Source of the DNA: Rhipidocladum racemiflorum
Lineage: Eukaryota; Streptophyta; Magnoliopsida; Poales; Poaceae
Assembly: GCA_036346355.1 (NCBI GenBank)
Contig: CM070576.1
Coordinates: forward strand, 55,723,712 to 55,787,711
Direction: 5' to 3'
Length of the DNA stretch: 64,000 nucleotides
The position numbers and the translations under genes are program-made. Below, in pieces: positions 46,651 through 59,090 of this stretch (its first letter is position 1; each line of letters begins with the position of its first letter). The notes beneath the pieces are model-generated. The model saw only the letters and a list, made by a program, of their open reading frames with translations. It had not been told where the DNA came from and made no database searches.

Positions 46651-49070
46651 GCACACAGTCTCAACATTGGTAAATATCACAATCATACTCAACGAAATAG
46701 TAAAGTACTTTAGTTAAATAGTCAAACTGGTTACTCGACCTTATGGCCAAGTTACAAAAGTACGCCTCGCAGAGCGAAGTCTTATTGAAAGAAACAACTG
46801 CAGCAGAAATAAAAAACCATCGTGGCGCCACTCAGTATACCACAGACAACTGATTGGGCTCGCTCTCTAAGTAGACGACTCCTCCTGAAACTCCTCCAAA
46901 GCTAGCGTCGCTTCCTCTTCAACTGATGTTGTGTTTTGCAAGGGGTGAGTACTTGGTACTCAGCAAGTCATGTACAGAATGCAAGCTAATATTCTACATG
47001 CATGGCTTGTTACAAGGATAGGCTAACAGGTTTATTTGCAGTAAAGTAGCAAATGTAAATACAGTAATAGATTGCAAAGCAGTAAAAACAATAATAAGAA
47101 GAGTACTTTCACAATGATTTCACAAGTAAAGCATTTTCCAGTCCTAAGTCCAATTCACCATTTCAAACCCAAGTACTTTTCAAAGCCAAGTTATTTTCAT
47201 GAAAGTCTAACCCTTGACTGTAATTCCCGAGCAGTGCCCAATGCCGCATACACGGCTATTCGAATAGATTTTACACTCTGCAGAGGCTATACGCTTTACC
47301 CACAAGATACAATCAAACACCACAAAGGCGAGTGTCCGCAACAAAGCCTTTCCAATGCCTATCTAAACCCGATACTACTCGCTGAGGTTTCAACACTAGT
47401 GGGATTGGTTACCACATCCAGGGGCCCCCTCTTGCGCCATGTGAGCCAACTCGTGCGAGGACTGGTTACCACTACCCGGGTCTCACACCACCACAATAGT
47501 ACTAAAGTTTAGAATCAACAAATTAATCAGCTAGGTCTGTCCCACTCAGACTTGTGGTTGTATGAATGACTCAGTTCAAAGGCTTGCAAGGTTAAGTCCT
47601 TAACTGACTAGGGCAAGACTACCCGAAGAACCAAAACGACTTTTCCAATACCAATCCTGGTCCACCTGATCAGATTTGCCACTTGCCCCAGTCTAAAGCA
47701 TTTTATCAAACCCAGACGATTACCATGCACCACGTGCCATCAACGTCATCATCAAAAACACATGACACTTTCCCAAATCATGTTCCATATCTCATTAAGT
47801 CAACGTTAATATTTGATTTTCCAAATCATGTCATGACTACGTGGCAGGGCTAAGCATTATTCTATAGCGGTCTAATTACTCATGTTGGCAATTTAATAAT
47901 GTCCAACTAAATAATCCTCAACTAGGTGAAAAGGGTTTATGGCATACAATTATTTATGTCAAGGTAGCATACATCAAAATTGGCATTTAACTAATTCCCA
48001 GAAATAATTAAAGCATTTTCTAAATAAATTAGCATGCAATAAATTGAATCAAAATAATTTTCGAAAGTGGGAGCAATATGATCAAAGCATAACTTGCGTT
48101 CAAAAAGTACTTGTCCTTGGTCTTGAGCTGGCTCCTGGGTCAAAACCTCACATTCGAAGCCTTCTTTGGGTACTTTAACGTCTACTTGTAACGTGTGCAA
48201 ATAGCAATAAATAATTAAACAGTAGACAAAAAATGTCCAAAAATTTAAATAAAATTCATAAACAGAAAGAGCACAATTTTATAAATTTTTAGGAATTTGA
48301 ATCATCCAAATCGGAGTTAAAACACAAAAGTTATAACCATTTAAAGTTTGAAAAATAAATTAAATAAATATAAATAGAGGAAAACTCATGTCCAAAAATT
48401 AAATAAAACTCACCATTAAGTAGAGCTCGATTTTATAAAAAATTAGAAATTGGAATCACCCAAATCGAAGTTAAAACGTAAAAGTTATTAGCGTTTGGAG
48501 TTTGAAAAATCAAATAAAAGAATAAACCGAATTTATTCATTTATTTTTCTATTGAGAAATCCGATTATGACGTCAGCATTGCGTCAGCGTGGAAATTGAA
48601 TTTCTACCGAATTATTTTTCTAAAGAAAAATCGAATTATGATGTCAGCTTGCATCATCCGGTCCATGGACTCGGTCCACGGCTCGGGCTCGGTCCACACG
48701 CACAGTGTCGCTGACACGTGGGACCCATTGCTGATGTCATTGCTGACGTCAACGGGGCTCGTCCGATCGGCTCTAACATGCGGGCCCCACCGTGACTTCA
48801 GCGTGACGTCACGGATGACATCACCGCACGGTGGGCTTAGCCGCTGACGTCACGCGTGACGTCAGCGATGATCTGGCGCGCCCGCGTGGACCGCGTCGAT
48901 TCGGCTACTGGACACGTGGCACGATCTGGGCTGTCGGTTTGAAATCCAACGGTCGAGATTGGATCTGGATCCCGCATGTTGTGATCAATGCGGTTGATCT
49001 GGTCCGTTCGTTTTGAACCGGACGGCTAAGATCCGATCGAGTTTAGCCGCATCAAGGGCGACGTGGCATT
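46651..49070. repeat. Non-coding retroelement-like sequence
   Basis: No protein domain. A GGGGTGAGTACTTGGTACTCAGC word at 46940 and two diverged copies of a GGAATCACCCAAATCG...GTTAAAAC...AAAAGTTAT block (about 48296-48355 and 48450-48510) are typical of grass LTR/UTR sequence. The segment 48560-48880 is dense in TGACGTCA words. I infer an LTR or LTR-proximal fragment, probably Gypsy, without paired ends. Confidence 0.4.
48560..48880. promoter_or_regulatory. Cluster of TGACGTCA-type sites
   Basis: TGACGTCAG, TGACGTCAAC, TGACGTCACG (twice), TGACGTCAGCG and variants GATGTCAGC and GATGACATCACC occur at least seven times in 320 bp. TGACGTCA is the palindromic core bound by plant TGA-type bZIP factors. 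The cluster probably belongs to a retroelement promoter region; binding is inferred. Confidence 0.4.
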
Positions 49071-50059
49071 GAAAAGATGTGATAATTGCCTAGAGGGGTG
49101 GTGAATAGGCTATTATAACAATTTCAAATGAAATTTGTTGTAGCGGAAATGTATCGGCGTGGGGCCCCATGAGGGAAATTTCCTTGGAGGTGGAGGCGGG
49201 CGAGGAGGATGGGTTGATCTCTTTGAGCGAAAGAACGGGTTTTAGCTTGGTTATTATTTACTTCCTTTTGGGTTTTGATTCTATGATGCACCAAAGGAAT
49301 AACATGAAATTTTGTTTCCTTTTTAATTGTTGGTCTGCATATTCGAGAAATTACGAGAAGATGAGTTTACTTATGCATTTATCCTCAAGGTACTAGACAT
49401 GACTCGTAAGGCTTCATTGTAATAATGCTCATTTCATCTAATAAGCGTGAAAGCTCGATACCAAAGCAAAAATTTGAGTTGGGCTATTGCACTCAAGTGA
49501 GGAATACTTGGAGACGTTGTTATTCCAGGATAGAAAGCCTGGCTTCATCATAGTGTATAGATTTCTATTTGTCTGGGACGCTGTTATTCGGGTATATAGT
49601 TTGATTCGGCCAAAAAATTGGGCTACATTTTGAATCCAATGTAAATGCAGATATAGCGTTTTAAGAAATTATTTGATAGGATTGCGATGTGTGGTGGAAA
49701 TTTGCGCATACGGTGAACCATTGATTTGAAGAAATGAGGCTCTGCTTGCTACAAGGGAACATGGCATCGCCGATGTTTTACTCTGCCACTTGCTGGTATG
49801 TAATATAACGTTTTTCATCTGATCCACAAAAAGAGCATGGAAGCGAGTTTTGGTTTTGTGATCGCTCATCAGTCGTTTTTTAGCCTTGCATAACTTTTTT
49901 TTTTTTGTAAATTTGGTTATCTTTTAATTATATCTCTCTTGTGTTTCTTGTCTGAGTTTTCTTATGTTGAGACCTAGATATTGTGTAAACATATTTATCG
50001 TGATATTATGTGTTTTAAACCAGTTTTGTCATGAAAGTGTATAGATTTGTAGCCCAATT
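49071..50059. other. Intergenic with a CTAGAGGGG-type fragment
   Basis: CTAGAGGGGTGGTGAATAGG at 49090 matches the signature near 9045. The remainder is AT-rich. A 66-codon minus-strand frame at 49669-49869 has no recognisable content. Confidence 0.35.
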
Positions 50060-50470
50060 GTGATTTGTGAGTCAGCATGTCATTCCTTCCCCCCTCCTTC
50101 CCGTCCGTGGTTGACTTTGGTGAGTGCTCTCTCCCGGTCTCCCCTCCTGCAGTCCTGCTTCCCGTCCAAAGAGGAGCGACCGAGACGTTTTCCGGCTCTC
50201 TCTTCGTTGCCACCGTTCGCGTCCTCCCTTCTCCGGCGGCCCCCGCGGTGAGCCCTTCTCCTCCCCTTCCTTCGTTTCCACCCGTTCTCCAGATCTCCCC
50301 TCCCCCTTCTCTGGCGGCCGGCGCGTTGAGCTCCAGCTGGAGGTCCCCCGTCAACATCCTTGTGGGGGATCATTTCTTTCCTCTGAGCAACCTCATCCAA
50401 ATCTTTCTTTGTGAGATGGATACTTCAATCCATGCAGTTTGTAGCGTGTTGGAGTACTACTAGCAGTTTA
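50060..50470 (+). other. GC- and CT-rich candidate first exon/5' UTR of the kinase gene
   Basis: Pyrimidine-rich, GC-rich sequence with several GT-AG options sits in otherwise AT-rich DNA, 1.4 kb upstream of the kinase start and in the right orientation. It has the look of a grass 5' UTR exon, and an upstream coding exon cannot be excluded. No TATA was fixed. Confidence 0.35.
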
Positions 50471-51851
50471 TTTTCCAAAATTTGTGGGGGTTCAACCGAA
50501 CCCCCATGTCCCACGTTAGGTCCGCGGCGTCCGCCCCTGCTGACATGTTTTACCTTTCATTATTTGTACTTCATCCATATGGTACATACTATGAACAACA
50601 TTATAAACCAATTTGTTGTGTTATTGGGTAACAATAAGCTATTTCTGTTATTAAACGGGTAAAAAACGGCCGATTAATCAGATTATGCGGTAAATTAATC
50701 ATTTGACAGCGTTTATTGCACTCCGATTATACCAGTTATGATGATTTTGTCACTGCCACCGATTAATCTGCCGAGTCAGCCGTTTTTCACAACACTCATT
50801 TGCAGTGCTGTGTTCTTTGGACCTTCTCTAGTAAGAGTCTGTAGGACTGGCCTTCTTGATGCTTTACATGTTGCAGCTGCTTGTTTCTTTATTCTGAAAA
50901 CCAGGAGTGTTGTTTCTGAAACGGACCTCGCATTAGGATTGCGGATTATACCTCCTGAAGCTCCAGTTTTGCTGTAATAGTTAGGGATACTATGTTTGGT
51001 ACCATGTGCCATTTGTGGGATTCTTGTCTGCGTCTCTCTTGCTTGTAGCGCATAAGCAGTTATCAGCTGACAGATGGCTATATTTGTCTCATGGCATACT
51101 TCTTATTTGCCTGTTTGATCTGTCCGTACAATTTCGTCTGCCTAAGTCCTAATTATTTTGATTCTGATACAGTTCATAATTTCTTAGACCTTATTGATGA
51201 TGGATGTAGTACCATACATACTACAGAGTGGTTTAATTTCGCTGCCTGCATTTATTGTTGCATGCATTGCTTAGTAAGGTTCTTACTATAGATATGTAGA
51301 TGCCCCAGTGGTGTACTCCATAAATTCATGGTTTGAGGCATATGACAAAAGAAGAGGAGACAGTTATAGCTAAGAATATAGTTAATTCATAATGTGGAAC
51401 CTTTGATTTGTTCAACTAATAGGGCTAAATAACACGAGCATTTACAGTTGAACTATTATATTGTCAATGATGGTAAACATCTGTTCTATTCATTTTATTT
51501 TATGCTTTGACTGCACTTGGAGCAGACAAATATTTTTCCTTTCCTGACCGAATGGTATGTAATCTGATGATCAATATTTTAGTTGCCAACTCATATTGCA
51601 CTAATGTACCATCCGTACTCTCTCTCATACTGTAAACTTTTTTCACCATTCATTCCAAATTGCTAAATTGAATGCTTTATTCTTTCTGCTGTTTCCATTG
51701 ACCCTACAGGAAGAGAAAAGAGGACAGCTTTTGCTCTGAAGTGAGATAGGTTTGGAGACAAACTTCTATCCATAATGTGCTAATGAAGGACATCAAATAC
51801 AAATGAGGCACATCACAGTCCTTTGTTGGAGGATCAAAGGCATATAACGTT
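50471..51851. other. AT-rich DNA upstream of the kinase start
   Basis: CCGATTAATC-type words at 50665-50775 look like a small repeat. A 79-codon frame at 50738-50977 has no family resemblance. Probably a 5' UTR intron or intergenic DNA. Confidence 0.35.
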
Positions 51852-54800
51852 ATGGTAGCCACCACTACTACAGGAATGTTGCTTGTGTGTTTTGATGCCT
51901 TGTGCCCCTGTTTTGGCTCGAAAAGGAAGGATGGAAGTGAAGATCCTGTTCTTGCAAAAGATGCAAATTCCTGTAAGTTAAAACAACAAACTTTCACCCA
52001 TGGGTGATGAAACCTGTAAACACTATGAAGCAATGTCTAACCTGTTTGTTGGGATGAAATTGGATACTAACAAACAAGAGATTGATTGTAACGTTTGGAT
52101 GTATAAACACTTGCCATCAATTGTGACATATTGATTTTATATTTTCAGTGAATCCTTCTGAACTGAGGTCAATTTCTGATAGAATTCCCGCAAGTCCTTT
52201 TCGAGTACCTGCAAGTCCATCTAGATTTTCATTGTCTTCACCGCCAAGCAGAAATGAGCCACTGAATCTCAGTCTTGAACAGGTTACTAAACTGACACGT
52301 AACTTTTCGCCAGCCTTGATAATTGGTGAAGGTTATTTTGGAAAGGTCTACAGAGCGGAGCTGCGAGATGGCCATGTTGTGGCTATTAAAAGGGCAAAAA
52401 AGGTAGTTTCTTTTTTTCGGGAAACTATACCAGAGATTACCCTAGTTACAATGTTTTAACTGTGTTTTGTTTTCTTCTTTAATCCCACATGATTGCCTAG
52501 TTGAACTGGCACTTCATAAGGTTTATGTAACACCCTGGCCCAAATTTTGCTCAATGTCCCAACTCACTGTGGCACATAGCACTCCGCTTACACTTTCGTT
52601 CTCGTTTCGTGAAGAAGGATTAACCTGGAGGTGCTATGTTTGGACCCAACATGTATTATATATTACTACAACTCACTTTATACAAGTGATGTGGGACTAA
52701 TCCCATCACCGGTCCACATATACCACATGGACCACATTGGCCTTCACATTAACGGGCCGGGGTATTGCATTCACCTCCCTTAAAGGCTTGACACCCTCGG
52801 CAGCACACTGTATACACGGCAAATGCCCAGAACCACCACTCGGTACACGTTCGTGCGTCCAATGCCGTTCGTGTAGCAAAGGTTGATGCTCTGATATCAT
52901 CTGTAACACATTGGTCCAAATTTCGCTCAATGTCTCAGCCCACCGTGGGTGAACCTGCACACACATAGCACCCTGGTTACACTTTTGTCCTCACTTCATG
53001 TAAAAGGGTTAACTTAAAGGTGCTATGTTTGGATCTAATAAGTATTATATACTACTACAACTCACTTTATACAAGTGATGTGGGATTAATCCCACCACCG
53101 TTCTACATGGGTCACATGGGCCTTCGCATCAATGAACCGGGGTATTACAATTTAAAAGTTCTATTTGGGTAAACCTTTATTGTACTGTTTGCTGAGCTTA
53201 TCATCCACAGTTTCCTCTCTTGAGTCTACATCTGTATCATGTTGGAATAACAAAAGAGCAATACAGTGGCTAATCTAGGTTTAGGTAGACCCAGTTATTG
53301 ATCCATATTTGTGTAGACCAACAGAAGAATAAGATGGTGATGCATCCATAAAGCATGTATTCACATTGATTTTTTTTGTTCCAGCAGTTGTGGATAATTG
53401 ATATATTTTTGTCTTTATGTTGTGTAAGCTTGTTCATTAGCCGGATTTCCTTTTTTGTCTCTCCACAATTCTGATATATTTTCATTTGAATGTTGTCAAT
53501 AGGAATTAGGTATCTTTGCTTCTTTTTCTGCAGTTTGAATTGTGATTCTGATAAGGTTTCTTTTCCCAGGAACATTTTGCCACTTTACGCACTGAATTCA
53601 GTAATGAAATTGCACTACTAAAAAAAATTGAACACAGGAATTTGGTCCAATTGCTTGGTTATATTGACAAAGGAAATGAACGAATTATCATAACTGAGTA
53701 TGTTTCAAATGGCACTCTTAGGGAACATTTGGATGGTAAGCTGCATACCAGATTGCTAGTTTGTTTTTGTTCCTTCCCAAAATGAACAGTCAGATATTTT
53801 AAATCATCTTTCAGGTCAACGTGGGCTGATATTGGGCTTTAGTCAGCGGCTTGAAATAGCAATAGATGTTGCCCATGGATTAACTTATTTGCATCTATAT
53901 GCAGGTACACCTTTGCCTACATGTTTTCATTTGTCAAGCATAGGACCGTTTAAGGAAACAGTTGTTAAATGGTTCTTCTGTTTCTTCTGTTCCCAAGTCC
54001 GTCATGCACTTTTAGTACTTTACCACGGCAGTAATGAAAACTCAGTTAAGTAGTATTCTTACTGCACTAAAGGTTGATCCTTCAGCTCATAATCTTGTAC
54101 TATCAGATTTCCTGATTGCATAATTTTCTTATTTGGGAGTTTATTTTGTCCCTTCAGTCCCTCAAGAAAATGATATGTAGATGTACCTCTAGCATTTTTA
54201 TTGAACCTAACTGTCGAGTTTAGTAATTCATAAGGATCATCCATGTGACCAGATTTTTATGTGATTCAAATTTCGTTTGTTTCTCTTCCATTTAATACAA
54301 TATGTGAAGTAACTCCATGGATATGCAACTGTCTTTTCAATAGAGATGAACTTGTATAACACGTTTACGTTCTTAAGTATTTTAGTATTGAAGTGGTGTG
54401 CATCCACAGATAATAGAGATATTATTTTTTTTAGAGTACAAGGGATTATAGATATATTCTAATTTATCATCACTGGAAATTTGCATATATCTTTTCCTAA
54501 ATAACGCTGTAATGTTCTGCTTTTAGAGAAACCCATAATACACCGGGATGTGAAGTCATCAAACATTTTACTAACCGAAGGCTTCAGCGCCAAAGTAGCC
54601 GACTTCGGATTTGCAAGAACTGGTCCTACAGAGCCAGATCAGTCACAGATTGAGACTGATGTGAAAGGAACGGCTGGTTATGTAGATCCAGAGTATCTGA
54701 GGACAAACCATCTGACAATCAAGAGTGATGTGTTCTCTTACGGTATTTTGTTCCTGGAAATCCTTTCAGGCCGTCGTCCAATTGAGGTAAGGAGGGGAGC

Positions 54801-55661
54801 AAGAGAAAGGATTACCGTGAGATGGGTATGTCTTCACTCTCCTATTCTTATATTCATACCATTTCATCCTTTGATTTTTTTCGAATGTTTTTGTTGGCTA
54901 CTCTCTAGTAGTTTAGCTTTGTTATGAGTTAAGTATGTTGGATAAGGTCCCTCTACAGTGGTACACCATGACAAATAGATCATGCCCACTTGGAAACAAT
55001 TTGCAGAAACAAACACAATTGGAAATGGAGTACTCAATGATGGCACAAGTTTTGAAGAAAGAACGTTAGAAGATATATTACGAACTAGTTCTTTTAATCA
55101 TTTTTTGGGTCAATTTGTTGCACCCCCTTGCTAATGTCTGGTTTTGTTTGTTCGCATGTGCAGGCATTCCTTTGTTTGTTGACTAACAACGTAATATTTT
55201 GTGACAAGTTATGTGTGCACAGACAAAGAAATATTATTGTCACATAATACCAGGACTAGATCCTTATCTTTAATTCATTATAAATGTACTCCAAAGAGTT
55301 TCATTAAACTAAACTCATGCGCGCGCACATCAATAACCTCGATTTAGTTACTAGTTGTTTAGCTATTTGGCTTGTCAGTTGTCACTTACATTCTAGACTT
55401 GGAAGGCATCTGAGGCTTGGTCTATTGTTTTTGATACAGGCCTTCGAGAAATATAACAGAGGCGATGTTAGGGAGATACTGGATCCAATGTTGACTGAAT
55501 CGGCAAATGATGATATACTGAATAAGACTTTCGATGTAGTGTTCCAATGTGTTGCTCCTACTCGTGCTGACAGGCCACCCATGAAAGAAGTCGTCGAGAG
55601 GCTGTGGAAGATAAGAAGGGATTACGCGAAAACTCAAAGCAGAGCAGAAGTGTCTCTGTAA
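51852..55661 (+). CDS. Calmodulin-binding receptor-like cytoplasmic kinase (CRCK3-like)
   Basis: Six exons: 51852-51972, 52149-52402, 53570-53735, 53815-53904, 54527-54825 and 55440-55661, giving 383 aa with consistent phases. An in-frame stop at 51804 makes the ATG at 51852 the first in this exon, but an upstream coding exon is possible because CRCK3 proteins are usually longer at the N-terminus. The start region (GMLLVCFDALCPCFGSKRK) is hydrophobic and Cys-rich, like the juxtamembrane part of relatives. A Ser/Pro-rich linker follows (PASPFRVPASPSRFSLSSPP). The kinase domain shows IGEGYFGKVY (99-108), catalytic Lys121 in VVAIK, HRD at 216-218, DFG at 236-238 and GYVDPEY in the activation segment. 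All catalytic residues are present, so it should be an active Ser/Thr kinase in calcium/calmodulin-linked stress signalling. A TRIM element lies in the second intron. Confidence 0.92.
52526..52769 (-). repeat. 3' LTR of the kinase-intron TRIM
   Basis: 244 bp with TG...CA termini. Key shared words with the partner are AGGTGCTATGTTTGGA, ACTACAACTCACTTTATACA and GTGATGTGGGA. Confidence 0.88.
52902..53149 (-). repeat. 5' LTR of the kinase-intron TRIM
   Basis: 248 bp. It retains a segment (GGGTGAACCTGCACACA) that is shortened in the other LTR. Confidence 0.88.
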
Positions 55662-57571
55662 ACCATCTGATACTGGCTGCTGCTTTTGCTTGAGAGAACA
55701 TGGGTAAACTCAGTTCTAGTGAAGACTAAAGATTGCCACACAAAAATAATGCATTCTTACGAACGAACTGAAATCTGTATAGAGTTGTGAGATTATTGTT
55801 GCATGCTGTACATCGGGTTGTATGTTTAACTGTTTAAGAGATCAATGTGATGTACACGGACCGGCAATTGAAGACTTCCGTGTGTAGCCATTAGCCAATT
55901 CAATGTTTTCAATGATTTGTGTCCTCAATGAAGTGCAATAGTGCAGACGGCAGTGCAGCTTATATGTGTAATTTTTTAATCGTTGGAACTGTAAGACTTC
56001 CAATATGTGATTTGGACATGTGGCGAAACTTTCATTACGTGGTTTTAGTGTCGTATGTGCGCTATATATATGATCTATGTTTTTACACGATATTCGACTA
56101 ACTATTCGTTACCATACTGAATTTGATATGTATTTGTTTTGTATTCATGACTGATTCTATTTGTATCTATATTCGTATCCGGTATTATTTATGTCCGACT
56201 CTGAATTCGAGGATATGCTAGGATGGTGCCGTGTGTCAATGGCATTGGCAACGTGCAATTGACTAGGCTAAGCCAATTTTTGGATATTAATAGCAGAAAT
56301 GTGCTCACCTCTGATATAAAAGAAATGCTTAGAAAATTGTGGGGTTTGAATGCCAAGACAGTTGGTTTCTTACGCTAAAGGGTTAACCTTAGTCAAAAGG
56401 GTATTGCCCTCTTTCACTCCAAGCCTTTTTTACATTAGCTGTTGTGCAGTCCTAAAGAAATTCTTCAAAGAACATATGAACCGAAAGGAAATGTACCTAG
56501 GAAAGTTGCAGAAATTACTTTGGAGTGACAGCATCTTGTAGTTTGCTGACGCTATATAAATACGAGAAACATGGCAGGCTTGGATTTTGGTATTGTCAAC
56601 CTACCTGCTAGATGAACTTTGTTGGATTGAATTCGCATGAGAGGACCACATAGCAAATTCACATGCTGGCCGTGGCCGAAGCGAGCCATGGATTTTGCGT
56701 GAAGACTGCCTTCGAAACAATCATCGTACGTGACAACTACAGAGGGGCAATAACACGGTGTGAAGAGGACACACCAGCAAGTACAATAATAAAACTCACT
56801 ATAGATTAATAGTAAATTAAAAATCAGTTTATACAATAATTGTCTCTAAAAATTGTTTTTAGATACTGTGTAATAACTATCTCTTCTCCCTTGTACATAA
56901 ATGATTTACATATGCTTCCATGCAAAGCTGACTACTAAATAAGAGCCAGCTAGCTATTTTCTCTCTTCTTTTTTCTCACTCTTTCATATAGACCAAAGCT
57001 GACATGTACAAGATAAAAGATCTTATTGTACATACCCTAAGTGGAAAATCTCACAACTACTCTTCGAATTTGTTGCTTGCTTGAGCATAGACAATCGACA
57101 ATGTTAAGATAAGACATCGTCAGGTTGCAAGAATGTCATGAATTTTCCATTTCGAAATGTCACTCACTAATTCAAGGGAAGAAATGTTTTTGTTGCTGTG
57201 TGCGTTTGGTTTACACCTGGAACACACAGGATGGATACCTAAATCCGAGCGCAAGACATCGAGAACTCTAGTCCAAGTGTCCAATGATGAGTTATATGCG
57301 CACTTACGGACACCGATCAATGGATGAGCGGCTCAGATTCTTCGCAATAATACCGGGCTAACGTAGACGTTTCATTTCAGATCTGACGGCCGCGAGTATG
57401 ACCACTTAAGATTGGTTGGTGGGATGAACATGAATGAATGAGATAGTCCTGTATCATTTAGTTCTATCAATTTAGATGAATGAAATGATTCAGTACTTAT
57501 AGGAAATGTTTTTAAAATTTATATCTACCCATCCAAGATGGAATGGTTCCATTTAAACAACTAAATATATG
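55662..57571. other. 3' UTR of the kinase gene and intergenic DNA
   Basis: The kinase 3' UTR probably ends near 55900. Beyond it the sequence is AT-rich with no recognisable gene, repeat pair or RNA. Confidence 0.45.
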
Positions 57572-57860
57572 TGTCGGTGTTTCGTGCACCGGCAATACGA
57601 ATTTATGGTCGGATGGGGTCGCGCGCTCCCTCTCCCCGAATGGTCGACTCAAGGAGCCAGAAGATGTATACTGGTTCGGGCAGAATGTCCCTACTCCAGT
57701 TCGTGCGGTGTGGATGTATTGATCTTTGGGAGATGGACAAGGGGTGTACAAGCGAGGCGGACGGTCGGCTGTCCGATCCCCTTGATGTGTTCGCTAGGGA
57801 GTTGAAGCTACCTAGAAGACTGTTTTTCTCCGCTCCCCCTCTCTCTCGGGCCCTGCCTCT

Positions 57861-57868
57861 CCTTATAT
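57861..57868 (-). promoter_or_regulatory. TATA box of the Gypsy LTR
   Basis: The minus strand reads CTATATAAGGAGAGGC. The following R/U5-like sequence (CTTCTAGGTAGCTTCAACTC) runs to the LTR end at 57572. Confidence 0.65.
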
Positions 57869-58449
57869 AGACGGAGGAGGCAAGTTACACGGGAGTTGTG
57901 AAAACTACGAGGAAAGGGGCCTGCACGTCTTGACGTCTGGTTCTGTCTTGTTCGCAAACCCTGCCCGTCGAGGCGAGGTTGGTGGTTCGTGGCGTCTGAT
58001 CTGCGTAGTCCGCCTGCAGGTGGCGTGTTGCGTGGTGCTCTTGTCACCTCGGTGGCTTTAATGGCGCTTGACTTTGCTTTGGCCTCGGAGTGGGCGTACT
58101 CCTGCGGTGTGCCAGGCGGCGGGGCGGGGCTTGACTTCTTCGGTGGCTCTTCGGCGGCCTTGGGAAGGAGCCGCCTACCCGGCTCAGACGTCGAGGGTAG
58201 CTGCGCGCAAAGCGGCCGCTGACAACTGGCGTGGGCCTCGCTGCTCGTCTTGTGGTGGAGCTTGAGCTTCAATATTTTAGACGGCCGGCGCAGATGCCGT
58301 CCCGAATCGAGTCCGCGGCCGTCAAAGTCGGCCCGTCTGGTCGGGGCTCGTTCCGCGCCCAAGTACCTTTCGGTGGTCTTTGGGCCTTCGTCGTGATAGG
58401 TCGGCCCGTTCGTGCCGGTGATGGGGTACCCATGGCATGGGTACTCGTA

Positions 58450-59090
58450 AGTAACCCGAGCCGGAGCGGTCTGAGAGCCGCTTCGGGAGTTTAACTTGGC
58501 GGCGGTAGCCGTCGGCGAGGTCGGTGATGCTAGGTCGTCGTGGCTGCCTGGGAGCCGTGCCACCTAGAAAGAGCCCGGCAAGGCGGCACCGGCGGGTGTA
58601 ACCTGAGCCCCCGAGCGGTCGGAGAGCCGGTCGGGGTTTACCCGGTCGAAAAGTGGCGCGGACCGAGGTCGGCGACGCCTTTGGTCGGCCGCCGCTGTCG
58701 GTCATGCCCGCTAAAGAGCCGGTGTCTGGCGCACCGGTGGAGTGTAGCCCGAGCCCCGAGCGGGTCGAGGAGCCGGTCGGGGGTTTACCCGGTCGAAAAG
58801 TGGCGCGGACCCTGAGGTCGGCGACGCTTTGGTCGGCCGCCGCTTGTCGGTCATGCCCGCCAAAGAGCCCGGTGCGTGAAGCGCACCGGCGGTGTAGCCC
58901 CGAGCCCCGAGCGGGTCGAGGAGCCGGGGTTTACCGGCCGAAAAGTGGCGCGGACTCGAGGTCGGCGACGCTTTGGTCGGCCGCCGCTTGTCGGTCATGC
59001 CCGCCAAAGAGCCCGGTAAGGCGAGCGCACCGGTGGAGTGTAGCCCCGAGCCCCGGCGGGTCGGAGGCGGTCGGGGTTTGTCCGGACTCT
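58450..59090. repeat. Tandem repeats of about 147 bp inside the Gypsy LTR
   Basis: Four to five units start with GAGCCCCGAGCGGGTCGAGG-like words at about 58454, 58608, 58750, 58901 and 59046. Each is followed by GTTTACCCGGTCGAAAAGTG, GTCGGCGACGC and TTTGGTCGGCCGCCGC, then a TCATGCCCGCCAAAGAGCC word. The period is 144-154 bp. The last three units are the most similar. Confidence 0.85.

Larger units (their letters stand above)
52526..53149 (-). mobile_element. TRIM retrotransposon in kinase intron 2 (624 bp)
   Basis: Two 244-248 bp LTRs (52526-52769 and 52902-53149; TGTAACA start, ATTGCA or ATTACA end on the plus strand) flank only 132 bp of interior. The target duplication is GTTTA/ATTTA, one mismatch. 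An initiator-Met-type primer site (TGATATCAGAGC on the minus strand, 11/12) at 52888-52899 lies two bases from the right LTR. A purine-rich tract on the minus strand (AAGGGAGGTG) lies at the left LTR. There is no coding capacity. The orientation is antisense to the kinase gene. LTRs have diverged at many positions and the left one has lost about 10 bp, so it is an old insertion tolerated by splicing. Confidence 0.9.

Noticed and set aside
50738..50977. 79-codon frame upstream of the kinase gene
   Set aside because: No homology that I can recognise and no splice path that joins it in frame to the kinase exons.
52526..53149. Assignment of the kinase-intron TRIM to Cassandra
   Set aside because: Size fits, but I could not see the 5S rRNA box A or box C sequences that define Cassandra LTRs.
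57808..58563. 251-codon minus-strand frame in the Gypsy LTR
   Set aside because: It lies across LTR sequence with simple GC-rich composition and has no domain. LTRs are not expected to encode protein.
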